Origin: Cordylochernes scorpioides
Lineage: Eukaryota > Arthropoda > Arachnida > Pseudoscorpiones > Chernetidae
Reading direction: 5' to 3'
Assembly: GCA_030710605.1 (NCBI GenBank)
Contig: CP092864.1
Location: forward strand, 137,083,255 to 137,147,254
DNA length: 64,000 bases
The first letter of the stretch is position 1. Every line of letters starts with the position of its first letter. Position numbers and translations under genes: made by a program. A model generated the notes under the pieces. It had not been told where the DNA came from, did no database searches, and saw only the letters and a program-made list of their open reading frames with translations. This document shows, in pieces, positions 53,927-63,675 of the stretch.

Positions 53927-54175
53927 ATATCCTGACCAGGAGCACATGTGCTTTTGAGAAGGCAGAGCGCCATCTGGTGGAACAGAAATCAACTAAATAT
54001 TGATTCAACCTGATCCCTGATATTTGGCCAACCCAATTTCTTGATAAATCATCAGAAATTGGGTTGGCCAAATATCAGGGAACAGGCTGAATCAATGTTT
54101 AGTTGATTTCTGTTCCACCAGATGGCGCTCTGCCTTCTGTAAAGCACATGTGCTCCTGGTCAGGATATGCCTTTT
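53927..54175. repeat. Long near-perfect hairpin, PLE family B
   Basis: About 120-bp arms centred near 54047 (GAAATTGGGTTGGCC on the right, its complement on the left) with a loop of only a few bases. The outer ends carry AGGCATATCCTGACCAGGAG. The hammerhead-like centre of the family is deleted. Confidence 0.85.
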
Positions 54176-54179
54176 TTAA

Positions 54180-55595
54180 ATTTTTAATATCCATATATAT
54201 AACGGCCTAAATCTGTTTTATTATGTGGGGGCTAAAAATCTACAGATATTAATGATTGATAATGATGCTAAGTTTTATAACTCAGTAACTTGCTGGTTCA
54301 GGGAAATGATGTGACAGCGAGACACTGAAACTTCGTGAGGGTAATAAAAATTTGGTTGATGTAGCCATGTATTTTCCCAAGCAAACTTCCAACCAACATT
54401 TAATTTTCAAAACCTAAGGAGAATTTTATTTATATAAAATAATTTAAAATTATATGCTACAATTTTAAAAACTTGAATCCATCCTTTTAGCGATCCGATG
54501 TCACCCTTTTTAATGAAAAAGTTGTTTTTTATTCAAGTATGCATATTATCAAAAGTGTTTTTCTTTAAAAGGGCGATAAAGGTTCGCCAAAACGGTGTTA
54601 AATAATGTTTTATATTATTGTAGTAAACTATTTCATAAAATGTATTCTTATAGAGAATTTCATAAAATGTAACGATAAGAAACCTTAATTTTCAACATGG
54701 CTGTTTTTTAGTAATTAAAGAAGAATGGGAAATGGAATCTGCTCATTAGCCAATGTGAAAAACCATTACAAAATTGCTTCATAACAATAATAATAAAATC
54801 TAGGTTTAGGGTAGTATTATTACTGAATAACAAAGATTCAAGATATCTATAATATCTCGAAATAACCAACGCCGGTGGTCCACCATCTTGGTCAATGGTC
54901 AGATTTAAATAAAGAATCATAGAACAAGAAAGGTCAAGAAAGTTAAGAACCTCTGTGATAATAAATTGCCATCTTTTTTTTTCTTTCTCTTCAGGAATGG
55001 GACCATACTGTCCGCCTTTTCAGTGAAATGATTAAAATAATAATCTTCCACAGCAGCCGACTCTGTGAGAACTGGTTGGTAATGGGAGGACGCCATTTTG
55101 AAGGCTACAAGAAAAAAAAATCAATGCAGCAGACACTATTCCCCCACTTTTTATTTATTATTACATAATCCCCTCCCTCACCTTTATCTCGACTACAGGG
55201 GTCGTCTGCTGGCTTTAATCTTCTGCTAGATGAAAGTGAACGTGTTCTTTTGGCTTCGTCACGGTTCGTCTGCTTCTCATTTTTGTTCTTTCTTTCTTCG
55301 AATTCCTAGCAGTTATGGCTTTTGTTGTCTTTCGAAATTGTTTGGAATGATTAATAGAGCTGATAATAAGAAAAGGTACCGTATATTATTTTTAAGAAAC
55401 TGCTAAAAAAGTAATATATACCTGGTCTTTCTTGGAGTTGGTCATTCATTGGAGGTAGAATTAATTAAATTCTAAATATTTTTTACCATGTTAAAAATGG
55501 TCGCTTATCGACTTTTCTGTATATATTCTGAATAGATTAAATGATAAAATATTATAAACAAATGAATATCTTGGATCAATCGTATTTATTAGAAC
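54180..55595. other. No recognisable gene
   Basis: AT-rich DNA. Pyrimidine tracts ending in TTCAG (54979-54994, and similarly 50815-50835) look like splice acceptors, but I find no recognisable exon after them. 55000-55330 is somewhat GC-richer. Confidence 0.35.
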
Positions 55596-55597
55596 AA

Positions 55598-55641
55598 ATT
55601 TCGATATTTCGACGAGGCTGTTCGCCTATCTTCTAGGAAAT
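55598..55641 (-). ncRNA. Hammerhead-like motif, family G
   Basis: Minus strand: ATTTC, CTAGAAGA, AGGC-GAACA-GCCT stem II, GAAA, ATAT, C, GAAAT. Stem I ATTTC/GAAAT is perfect. It lies about 200 bp downstream of a PLE endonuclease in the same orientation. The box is non-canonical. Confidence 0.4.
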
Positions 55642-55841
55642 CAAACACCTTGTAAGCTTATTATCCGCGTTATGCGTGAGAAGTGTTGTTTTATATAACA
55701 TATGTTGGTGTGACCAAACCATTTAAATTGAATTACTGTATCTTCAGGAATAAAATGCTAAATATATTTTTGACTATTTTTGTTTTAACTGTAGGTATGA
55801 TTGTGGTATTTCTATCTTCCTATTGATGCTATTTTTATCTT

Positions 55842-56830
55842 CTATAGATGCCCAGCTCTCCAGAAATAATCTTGTGTGTTTATCCTGTACATTGCTGTAT
55901 AAACTATTGCATTATCAAAATATGGTATGTGCCCTTGCTTAATTGCTTGGTCTACAAGTAATGACAAAGGGCTATGATTTCTGAAAGCTGTCTTGTGTTG
56001 ATTAAGTCTCTCTATTAGGGTTTTCCAGTTTCGCAAATGTAAGAGGATGTGCAAGATTTGCATGGGATACGGTATATAAGATTTGATTGGGTTTCTTGTT
56101 TTGGGTTTCGTTTATTTATAGAGTGACGGAGAAGGTTTTTTTAGATTTTTTTGTGTAGATTGTGGTATCTAATATTGATATGGCGACGAAGAACGCGATC
56201 TACGTATTCTTTGTAGATCACGAACGGTGTCGCTGGAGACCCGCTGGCGATACTCCACCAAACTCTGTAGCAGTGGCTGAGGCGCCATATTCATTGTACA
56301 TAGTATGATGCATATATATATAATCATCTTTTTTAAAATAGTACAGACTGTGTACTTTGCATGTATTGACAAGATGTCAATAAAATTATTTTAATTGTCA
56401 ATTGTCTAATATTGATATCGAATCTTTTGAGGGATCTGGCTATTCTTTCGATTCCATAACCGTAGGGAAATATGCAGGTTGAATTCTGGCCTTGACTATT
56501 GTTTGTTGATGGGTTTATATTTCTATAAATATGCCTTTTGATGAATTGTTTGGGATATTCGTTTAATTGCAATTCCTTCAATAATTATTTTCTTTATTTT
56601 CAATGTTATCTCTATTTTGAGAACAATGGGATTCTTTTTGATAATGTTTTTATTACCGATATTTTATGGTTTATGGGGCCAAATGATTTGAAATTGAGGT
56701 ATGATCCTGTGTGGGTTGATTTTTAGTATATATCTGTTTTTATGTTATTGTTGGTCTTTGTCAGTTTTATATCTAAAAGAAAGATAGAGTCCCATTTTCT
56801 TCTGACGGATTCAGCTTGTTTCAGATAATA
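55842..56830 (-). pseudogene. Penelope-like element: RT end, linker and GIY-YIG endonuclease
   Basis: Reading leftwards from 56830: KWDSIFLLDIKLTKTNNNI and STHTGSYLNF are the late RT blocks of PLEs. LQLNEYPKQFIKRHIY and YGIERIARSLKRFDIN are the linker. YRIPCKSCTSSYICETGK is the endonuclease start, with YIG changed to YIC. LIERLNQHKTAFRNHSPLS and AIKQGHIPYFDNA follow in another frame. There are several stops in the RT part, a frameshift at the GIY-YIG motif, and an insertion at 56182-56404. Confidence 0.8.
56182..56404 (+). mobile_element. Short retrocopy-like insertion in the PLE, 14-bp target duplication
   Basis: Flanked by direct TCTAATATTGATAT at 56168-56181 and 56405-56418. Removing it rejoins the PLE linker in one frame. 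The insert starts GC-rich (GGCGACGAAGAACGCGATCT) with a plus-strand frame ATKNAIYVFFVDHERCRWRP and, about 20 codons on, a stop. It then runs into AT-rich sequence with AATAAA at 56382. It looks like the 3' end of an mRNA or LINE inserted by target-primed reverse transcription. Source unknown. Confidence 0.6.
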
Positions 56831-56867
56831 AAACAAACGCCCAAGGATGAGTATATTTTATTAAATA

Positions 56868-56907
56868 TTTTTCGAGCTTTCGGGATAACGCCCTTCTACA
56901 GGAAAAA
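56868..56907 (-). ncRNA. Hammerhead-like motif, family D
   Basis: Minus strand: TTTTTC, CTGTAGA, stem II GGG/CCC, GAAA, AGCT, CTC triplet, GAAAAA. Stem I TTTTTC/GAAAAA is a 6-bp helix different in sequence from other family D copies. Confidence 0.5.
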
Positions 56908-57010
56908 ATTGATACAAAATGAAACTTAACTATACTCTGGCAAGTTATATGTACATTATAAAATTTACCTAATATCAGCTGTGTTTTTAACCTATTTTAG
57001 AATTGATATA

Positions 57011-57187
57011 CAGTTAAACCTGTCTATAGCGCCCCCTCTAAATAGCGCCTCCCTCTCTATAGCGCCCGATTTTAAATACGTAGTACGATGCGATTTACAT
57101 TAAAAGTGACCTGTCTATAGCACCCCCTCTCTATAGCACCCTATTTTTGTGAGTCCCAAGAGGGGGAGCTATAGACAGGTTTAACTG
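57011..57187. mobile_element. MITE of the CAGTTAAACCTGTC family
   Basis: Ends CAGTTAAACCTGTCTATAGC and GCTATAGACAGGTTTAACTG are perfect inverted repeats, TA-flanked. Confidence 0.9.
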
Positions 57188-57189
57188 TA

Positions 57190-57730
57190 TTATATTTACA
57201 TACTAGAGCCAATTTGGTATATAACATAGGTAAATTAGGAGCAAATAGTGAACTAGGGCTTTTTTATAATATTATGTTAAATTTCCGAAATATGTGTGTT
57301 TAAACTGTTGAAGTCGCCACATTTATCACTCATCTAAGAAGACAATCCTGTGTCATCCTGTCGTACGTATTGCTTTAGCTCATGTCAGTACCGTAGACTC
57401 AATGGCAGTGTTCTTAACGGACATGTGGGTGCAGGTCACTAACAGCCAATCGATAAAAAATGGGTACATCAAGTGAGTTCTGCACATGCTGCAAAATGAA
57501 GGCAAAAGTGGCTTATGGGGCTAAACCGCGAGTAGGTGGATCATTCGTTTTACGTTTCAATTTCAATTCAACGTCGTCATTCTGGTCGCACCGCTAACTT
57601 TCAAACTTGTCACATTTCTATGTTCCAACAGCCGGTGTACCGTGGATGATGTATCTAGGGGCGTATCGGCAACGATTAGACGTATGGCCCCAACCGGCCT
57701 TTCTCTCAGTCAATTTGAACAATGCTCAAG
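57190..57730. other. Unclassified, GC-richer towards the right
   Basis: 57350-57720 has near-balanced composition but only short frames. It adjoins the 75-bp minisatellite and could be the non-repetitive part of the same locus. Confidence 0.35.
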
Positions 57731-57734
57731 TCTG

Positions 57735-58425
57735 AAATGGTCGTAAAAGTTCACACAACTTCAGACTCCCAGAAATACCAAGAACAGGTATCACTTAACA
57801 AGAATATGGTGAAAATACCAAATTCTTAAATGGTCGAAGCATCAACACGATTCTTGATTCCTAGAGATTCCAATAAAATACTTAGAATGTGGTAAACAAT
57901 ATCAAACTCGGAAATAGTCGAAAAGGTCTTCAAAAATCTAGACTCCCAGAAATACCAAGATCACAAGAATATGGTGAACAATGTTGGAATGGTACAAAAG
58001 ATCCACACAACTCTAGACTCCCAGAAATACCAAGATCACAAGAATATGGTGAACAATGCTGGAATGGCACAAAAAGTCCACCCAACGCCAGACTCGCAGA
58101 AATACCAAGATCACAAGAATACGGTGAACAATGCTGGAATGGTACAAAAGATCCACACAACTCCAGACTCCCAGAAATACTAAGATCACAAGAATGTGGT
58201 GAACAATGCTGGTAGGATTCACACAACTCAGACTCCCAGAAATACCAAGATCACAAGAATATGGCGAACAATGCTGGAATGGTACAAAAGGTCCACACAA
58301 CTCAAGACTCAAGATCACAAGAATATGGTGAACAATGCTGGAAAGATCCACACAACTCCAGACTCCCAGGAATACCAAGATCACAAGAATATGGTGAACA
58401 ATGCTGGAATGGTCCGCAGAAGTAT
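57735..58425 (+). repeat. 75-bp minisatellite (about 8 units)
   Basis: Units carry CAGACTCCCAGAAATACCAA followed by GATCACAAGAATATGGTGAA. 75 is divisible by three, so one frame reads SRLPEIPRSQEYGEQCWNGT repeatedly for four units. Deletions (near 58210 and 58310) then break the frame. Coding is unlikely. Confidence 0.85.
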
Positions 58426-58794
58426 TTGCCGACCAGAATGTGGGGAACCAGTTCTTCTTGCAGGAGAATCCGTCTCTTTTGTCTGCAGGCTGGCCCCACT
58501 ATCCCAATTTCCTCCCCAGATTTGGGTCCTTTTTAAAACACTCTCCCTCTTTAATATCTTGTTTTCTTCTCACTTTGTCTGGAGACCGTAACACTTCGCG
58601 CCTAATTGTTCTGTAGAATTCTTCAAAACATCTTTTTTATCCTTACAAGAAAGAAAGAGAACAATTAGCGAATTTTTAAAGAGCACCTAGACAAAGAACT
58701 GGCATCCTGTATTTGAAAAGGCATAACTGTTTTCTTACATGTGTAGATATTGTAATTGCAAAGATATAACTGTTTTATACATATGGTATTTTTG
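58426..58794. other. No recognisable gene
   Basis: Unique-looking sequence; short frames only. Confidence 0.4.
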
Positions 58795-59005
58795 CTTATC
58801 CCAAGTACACGTGGTACAGGCCATGATAATCATGGTGGGTAGAAGTTGGCGACTGCTTCAACTGTAAGTGCACCACATGTCTACACATGTGAAAACAGTT
58901 CGACTTTGCACTTACAAATGTACCAGAGCGGCGTTTGGTTACTTGCATTCGCTGGTGGGGTTGGACTTCGGCATTAAAAGGGAGCCATTGGAGCATTTTT
59001 TTGTT
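58795..59005 (-). mobile_element. SINE body, second family
   Basis: Reverse-orientation counterpart of 34270-34480 (CTGTAAGTGCACCACATGTC, TTTGCACTTACAAATGTACC). The tRNA head is absent. Confidence 0.7.
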
Positions 59006-59269
59006 GTTGTAATAAACGTGCCATCTAGGAATGATATTTAGAAGTTTTTCCCCAAAATTCTGAGAAATAGTTAGTAAAAATGACTAATATCATTAATAAT
59101 GGATGTTTAGAAGTTTTTCCAAGCCGATATGCAATTTATAGATTTCCTCTCGATTTATAATGGTGTCCATTTCCATTCCGTGTCCATGGTGATGGTTGTC
59201 TTGTCCATGGAGCAGATCAGATCGGTCCGTTCACCCTGATCACAATACCGCCAACTGAGGTGCCTTGTC

Positions 59270-59705
59270 CTTATGGATGTTCTCTTCTGGATTGATGTCT
59301 GCCATATAGAGGGCTGCAAGAATGGCCAGGTATATATAGTCCGGAGTGAGTTGGGTGTTGTGACAGTTATTGCAGTTCCTGTAGGATCTAGTCATGTCTG
59401 GGGTTATCTTCATTCCTTTAAAATGTCCTCTTCTGGATTGATGTCCGCCATATAGAGGACTGCAAGGATGGCCAGGTATATATGGTCCGGAGTGAGTTAG
59501 GTGTTATGACAGTTATTGCAGTTCCTGTAGGATCTAGTCATGTCTGGGGTTATCTTCATTCCTTTAAAATGTCCTCTTCTGGATTGATGTCCGCCATATA
59601 GAGGACTGCAAGGATGGCCAGGTATATATGGTCCGGAGTGAGTTGGGTATTGTGACAGTTATTGCAGTTCCTGTAGGATCTAGTCATGTCTGGGTTTATC
59701 ACCCG
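59270..59705 (-). repeat. 146-bp tandem triplication of a LINE C-terminus
   Basis: Copies start at 59285, 59431 and 59577 (TTCTGGATTGATGTC), exactly 146 bp apart. On the minus strand each reads CNNCHNTQLTPDHI, a LINE C-terminal zinc knuckle, then MADINPEEDI and a stop. 146 is not divisible by three. Confidence 0.85.
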
Positions 59706-59879
59706 ACTTAAATATGATGTTTGGTTTACTACAATTGAAGATGGAAGTTTTGGAATGATTGAAGATTTCAGGGGTGGTCAGACCCTATAATTATTGAGAT
59801 GACCACCTCGGTGTGGGTGGGTGGATATTTTCTTTAGTTATTTATCAAGAAACAAACGACACCACTCTATTCAAGTGAT

Positions 59880-59985
59880 TTCTTTAATTATTCCTGAATT
59901 GGCCAAATACCCATTCTTGATTAAATAAAGAAAATCTAACCATGTACGCGTTTCGTGTTGTTGGTCCTCATCAGTGTAGTGAATG
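59880..59985 (-). repeat. PLE-type arm, family B
   Basis: Contains ATTGGCCAAATACCCATTCT as at 15245 and a hammerhead-like motif at 59941-59980. Confidence 0.6.
59941..59980 (-). ncRNA. Hammerhead-like motif, family B (stem I decayed)
   Basis: Minus strand: CTGATGA, stem II with CAACAA, GAAA, ACGCGT, GTA triplet. The core is perfect, but stem I (CTACA against CATGG) has two mismatches next to the core. Confidence 0.5.
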
Positions 59986-60440
59986 TTGATTCAAGTGTCT
60001 GTTCAAGAGACGAAACTAGTTTATCGCGATTCCTTTTTATTTTATAAATATAAAGTTTATGACTATCTATCTAAGAATTTAAAGCGCACTATGTTTAATA
60101 GCGAATTTAACCCCCACTTTCTACGCTACATGTTTAATTGTCCGGCACGGGGAGAGGAGAGAGATATTCTCCGTCAAAAGATTGTCATGCAAATAATTCG
60201 CCATATGTTCTAATGACAAAAGTAGTGAAAAGAAAACCAAATTCATTAGCTTTTCACAAATTCTGGAAAACAACACTGACAATAGACGTAACACAGATGA
60301 TGGATCCAACTTGAAGAAAGGTCGATGTTAATCTCTACTTTCTGTAGATAACTGTTATGTTTAAATCTGTTTACCCATCTGGGAGAATTCTGAATGGGAC
60401 GTGTGTCTTTAATAAAGACCTTTTATTGTTGGATTAACTC
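59986..60440 (+). pseudogene. LINE 3' end with C-terminal coding relic
   Basis: A frame ending HFLRYMFNCPARGEERDILR then IIRHMF is followed by non-coding sequence matching 18215-18480 and the tail GTCTTTAATAAAGACC/TTATTGTTGG. Confidence 0.65.
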
Positions 60441-60448
60441 TTTGAAAT

Positions 60449-60800
60449 TTGTTGTTGTTGTCATGTTCAATGAAGAGCCTCAGATGTCTCCTACATTTAT
60501 ATCACAGCAATGTCCTCTATCTTGGGTATGTATACTGTATTGTTGTTGTCATGTCCAATGAAGAGCCTCAGATGTCTCCTACATTTATATCACAGCAATG
60601 TCCTCTATCTTGGGTATGTATACTGTATTGTTGTTGTCATGTTCAATGAAGAGCCTCAGATGTCTCCTACATTTATATCACAGCAATGTCCTCTATCTTG
60701 GGTATGTATACTGTATTGTTGTTGTCATGTCCAATGAAGAGCCACAGATGTCTTCATACATCTCTATCACAGCAATGTCCACTATCTTGGGTGTGTAAAG
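60449..60800 (-). repeat. 88-bp tandem array (4 units)
   Basis: TCATGTTCAATGAAGAGCCT and variants at 60461, 60549, 60637 and 60725, 88 bp apart. The unit derives from the end of the LINE fragment that follows. Confidence 0.9.
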
Positions 60801-60960
60801 CTGTTGTTCGGGGTACATGTCAATTTTATGCAAGGCTGCGGCCATTGCTGGACATATGTGGATAGGTGTTAGTTCCACACCAGGACAGCTGTTACATGTC
60901 ATGTAGGTTCTTGTGCCATCTGAATGTATTTTCATTACTTTATAGTCTTTCATTCTGAGT
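60770..60960 (-). pseudogene. LINE C-terminal fragment
   Basis: Minus strand TYMTCNSCPGVELTPIHICP is a C-x2-C...H...C knuckle, then AMAAALHKIDMYPEQQLYTP and KIVDIAVIEMYEDI, as in arthropod LINE C-termini. The array at 60449 is a tandem expansion just past its end. Confidence 0.7.
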
Positions 60961-61217
60961 CTTGTGATTGTTTTGTTAATAATGGTTTATATTGTAAATT
61001 GTATATTTTGTATGATGAGGTATCGTGATGACACCCTGGGTATCCTGGCGTCTGCCAAGATACATATTTACAAGTAGGCTTAGAACTGTGGAGTGTCAAA
61101 GTGTCAAATTATTTTGACAAACATAAAGAGTTTTAAGCTTCTCAGTGTTTAGAGGGAATAATATTGTTTATTTGTTAAGTGGACCGATCTCCCACGTCAT
61201 TGGAGGAATGTGGTCAT
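60961..61217. other. No recognisable gene
   Basis: Short intergenic stretch without identified features. Confidence 0.4.
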
Positions 61218-61638
61218 TCTATATACAGTTACGAGCGTCATGCGTTCTTAATCAATTCTTCAGTTTTCATCTCTGTCACCGTTTGCTTTTTTTTTTTTGG
61301 AATGGCGCTCTCCTATTGGTTGGCTACAATCACGCTACCTTTGCCCCCCCCCCCCCCCCACTCGCTTTTTCGTTTTTGTAACTATTGTGTTGGAGCTGGT
61401 CGCTCCTTAAATAAATGCATATATTAGTTAATAACCAAATGGAATCCTCTCTTTCTTTTTCCCAGTAAGAGACGCCTACGGAAGCCAACAGTACATAGAC
61501 AGATAAAGCACATAGGCTATAGTTATTAACTAACATATGCATTTATTTAAGGCGCCAATTTATAATTGTAACAAATAGTATTTGAATCAAAACATTCAAT
61601 CGGGTAAAACACGGGCGTTGCCCGGGTCATTCGGCTAG
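61218..61638 (+). mobile_element. Non-autonomous Helitron, copy 3
   Basis: Starts TCTATATACAGTTACGAGCG and ends ACGGGCGTTGCCCGGGTC, then ATTCGG, then CTAG with a T flank. Colinear with copy 2 in opposite orientation, including a C18 run at about 61343 and the inverted-repeat insertion at 61407-61550. Confidence 0.85.
61407..61550. mobile_element. Small inverted-repeat element inside the Helitron
   Basis: Same 144-bp element as 41960-42103, bounded by TTAA. Confidence 0.75.
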
Positions 61639-62204
61639 TGTTTGTATATAAGGAGGACCATAGGTATGTGGGATCTCGGTTCCAGGGGTGAGTTGTGTGG
61701 AGACGTTGAGAGCATTCTCTGTGTCCGTGTTTGGTAGTCTCTTGACATTCCCGTGTAACCCCGGTCCTCTCCCTATCAACGCTGTAATAAAAGATAAGAA
61801 CTGTTTTATATATATCAAATTGTGAGTTTTTATTTACGCTCTTTTTTGTTGTTGTTGTAGGCCCTAGTAAATTGCACTTTGTGTGTTAACTCGTAAAAGT
61901 TAACTTGTGTTGCAAGAAGACCCCTTCCTTTTCTTGAGGAGGACTTTCTCAAGCCTGAGTAGCTTTTCCTTCATTTGTAATTGCTGTATATATTTTTTTC
62001 TTTTAAAACATTTTCTTGTAACTTTTTACTCAGTGTCAATCAAGATGTTTTGATTGTCAATAGAATTGCCTAACTATCATGTAAATATTTATAATTTTCA
62101 GTTTTTATATCTTAATGGCTTATTATCTAGAGGTATGTGTTGGTATGAAGCAATCTATAGGAACACCATTCATACCAACAAGGTCGCTAAGGATTTGTTA
62201 GATT
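61639..62204. other. No recognisable gene
   Basis: GC-richer at 61660-61790 but without a supported ORF. A (TTG)n-like stretch at 61846 may be an old LINE tail. Confidence 0.35.
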
Positions 62205-62440
62205 ATATAGTACTGTGTTGTTGTTGTTTATTCCTCAAGTCGTTTAAACGATCCCCATCAAGTTCCATTGTATCAGCTTTTCTATTATAGTCCTGGGGTT
62301 TTCCCAGAAGTCTTTTTTGGAGGATTTGATACAATTCAATAGATGTTCAAGACTGGCTGGTTGGGTACGTATTTGGGGTATTTCAGGAATGTATCGTATA
62401 GTGTGTGTTTCCCTGCGTATATACACATTTGTAAACATGA
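62205..62440 (-). pseudogene. LINE C-terminus and (ACA)n tail
   Basis: Minus strand TQPASLEHLLNCIKSSKKDF then LIQWNLMGIV and stop matches the end of R1/Jockey-like LINE polyproteins (H...C knuckle). 25-90 bases later comes GAGGAATAAACAACAACAAC, the 3' tail. Confidence 0.65.
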
Positions 62441-62744
62441 ATGATGATGATTGATGATGATTGATAATGATTTCGAATATTTCCTAGCAGCCCTCAACCA
62501 CAGTCTCTTAAAAATATTTTAATTCAGAACTCTAAAATTTACATTTCGTTTTTTTTTTAAAGGCCCCTCTCTAATGGAATTAGTTGAGAACCTATCATTA
62601 GAGGCCTCCTAAAAGATGGTAATTCAGGTATTTTTGCTGGAGGTGGTCTTTTATTGTGAAAGTTTGGTTAGATTACAGGTTAGGTATTTTTTTTTTAATT
62701 TAATTTATACGTTGTCCCAAAATTTAGTAAACATATTATGAAAG
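62441..62744. other. No recognisable gene
   Basis: AT-rich with TGATGATGATTGATGA microsatellite-like sequence at about 62440. Confidence 0.45.
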
Positions 62745-63225
62745 CAGAATGATCCAATACAATATTAGAGCTCTAAAGAAGCAGTCTGGTAGATTAAATT
62801 GGCGAAAACGCTGGGAGGGTAAACCACTGATGAGTCAAGCCCTCTCAATATATTTTTCATCACAATAAGGACAGTAGAAGTTTGATTTATTTGTGAAAAG
62901 TAACATTCGCGTCTTAATGTCTTCATTCGTTATATATAGATGGTGTGTTATTGCTTTGTATTAATTTATTCCTAACTTGTTATTATTGTGTTTCGGAAGA
63001 GTATTAATATTTAAATATAATTCTACTCTCCTAAAAGCGTATGTTCATAGTTTGCTTAAATATAATTTCTAAGATTCCACCATTCAGTGTAGCATATAAA
63101 AGCAGAATGATCCAATACAGTATTAGAGCACTAAAAAAGCGGTCTGGTTAGATTAAATTGGCGAAACCGCTGGGAGAGTTCACTTCTGATGAGCAAAGCC
63201 CTCCCAATATTTTGTTTGACAATAG
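62745..63225. repeat. Interspersed repeat family R, two direct copies
   Basis: GATCCAATACAATATTAGAG and TAAATTGGCGAAAACGCTGG occur at 62750-62960 and again at 63105-63225 (ATTGGCGAAACCGCTGGGAG). Confidence 0.65.
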
Positions 63226-63290
63226 TTATTGTATGAATCCCGATATACATGCTAAAAGGTACAACTTCCTTAAGTTTTATTCATAAGTGT
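63222..63290. repeat. Single 76-bp MITE-end unit
   Basis: AGTTATTGTATGAATCCCGA ... TTCATAAGTGTA matches the tandem unit of 17036-17638 and follows family R sequence directly. Confidence 0.7.
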
Positions 63291-63630
63291 ACTTTAAAGC
63301 TACTGTGACCAAAATAAAGTTAATTGTCGCGTCTGATATAACTGCAGCAAACAGACAAATCGTTTATGCACCGTGAAAATATTCCAGAAGCAGTTCGCCA
63401 TCAAAAAACAAGATTTTGTGATAGAAAGAATAAAAGAAGAATAACGATAGAAGAAATATTAGAAATATAATGGTACATTCAGCGAATAGGTGTGAGAGAA
63501 AGTATAAGAAATGGTAGTAATAGTAAATAAATTAGAATTCGCGTTCTCATGCAATTCTGGCCTTAACTACCCGTTTCATGATTTTTCAGGATGCTTGAAT
63601 AACCAATTTTTTGGTCGTTGAGGTAGAGCT
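63291..63630. other. No recognisable gene
   Basis: AT-rich sequence; nothing identified. Confidence 0.4.
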
Positions 63631-63634
63631 TGCA

Positions 63635-63675
63635 CCACGCCTGACGAGAGCCAACAGCCCGAAACGCGTACGTGG
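63635..63675 (+). ncRNA. Hammerhead-like ribozyme motif, family B
   Basis: CCACG, one extra C, CTGACGA, stem II with CAACA loop, GAAA, ACGCGT, GTA triplet, CGTGG. Stem I CCACG/CGTGG is perfect. Followed at 63755 by the arm sequence GATAGATGACGCAAGCCATC shared with the PLE at 15155-15395. Confidence 0.6.

Noticed and set aside
54979-55330. Exon following a splice-acceptor-like tract
   Set aside because: The pyrimidine tract plus CAG is common in such AT/T-rich DNA and no coding pattern follows.
56169-56372. Minus-strand ORF ending in an RS-like RRSRSSSPYQY
   Set aside because: It is the reverse reading of the insertion at 56182-56404, whose polyadenylation-like end indicates plus-strand polarity, and it crosses the insertion boundary.
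57889-58591. Open frames on both strands in the 75-bp minisatellite
   Set aside because: Same artefact of a unit length divisible by three; frames end at small deletions between units.
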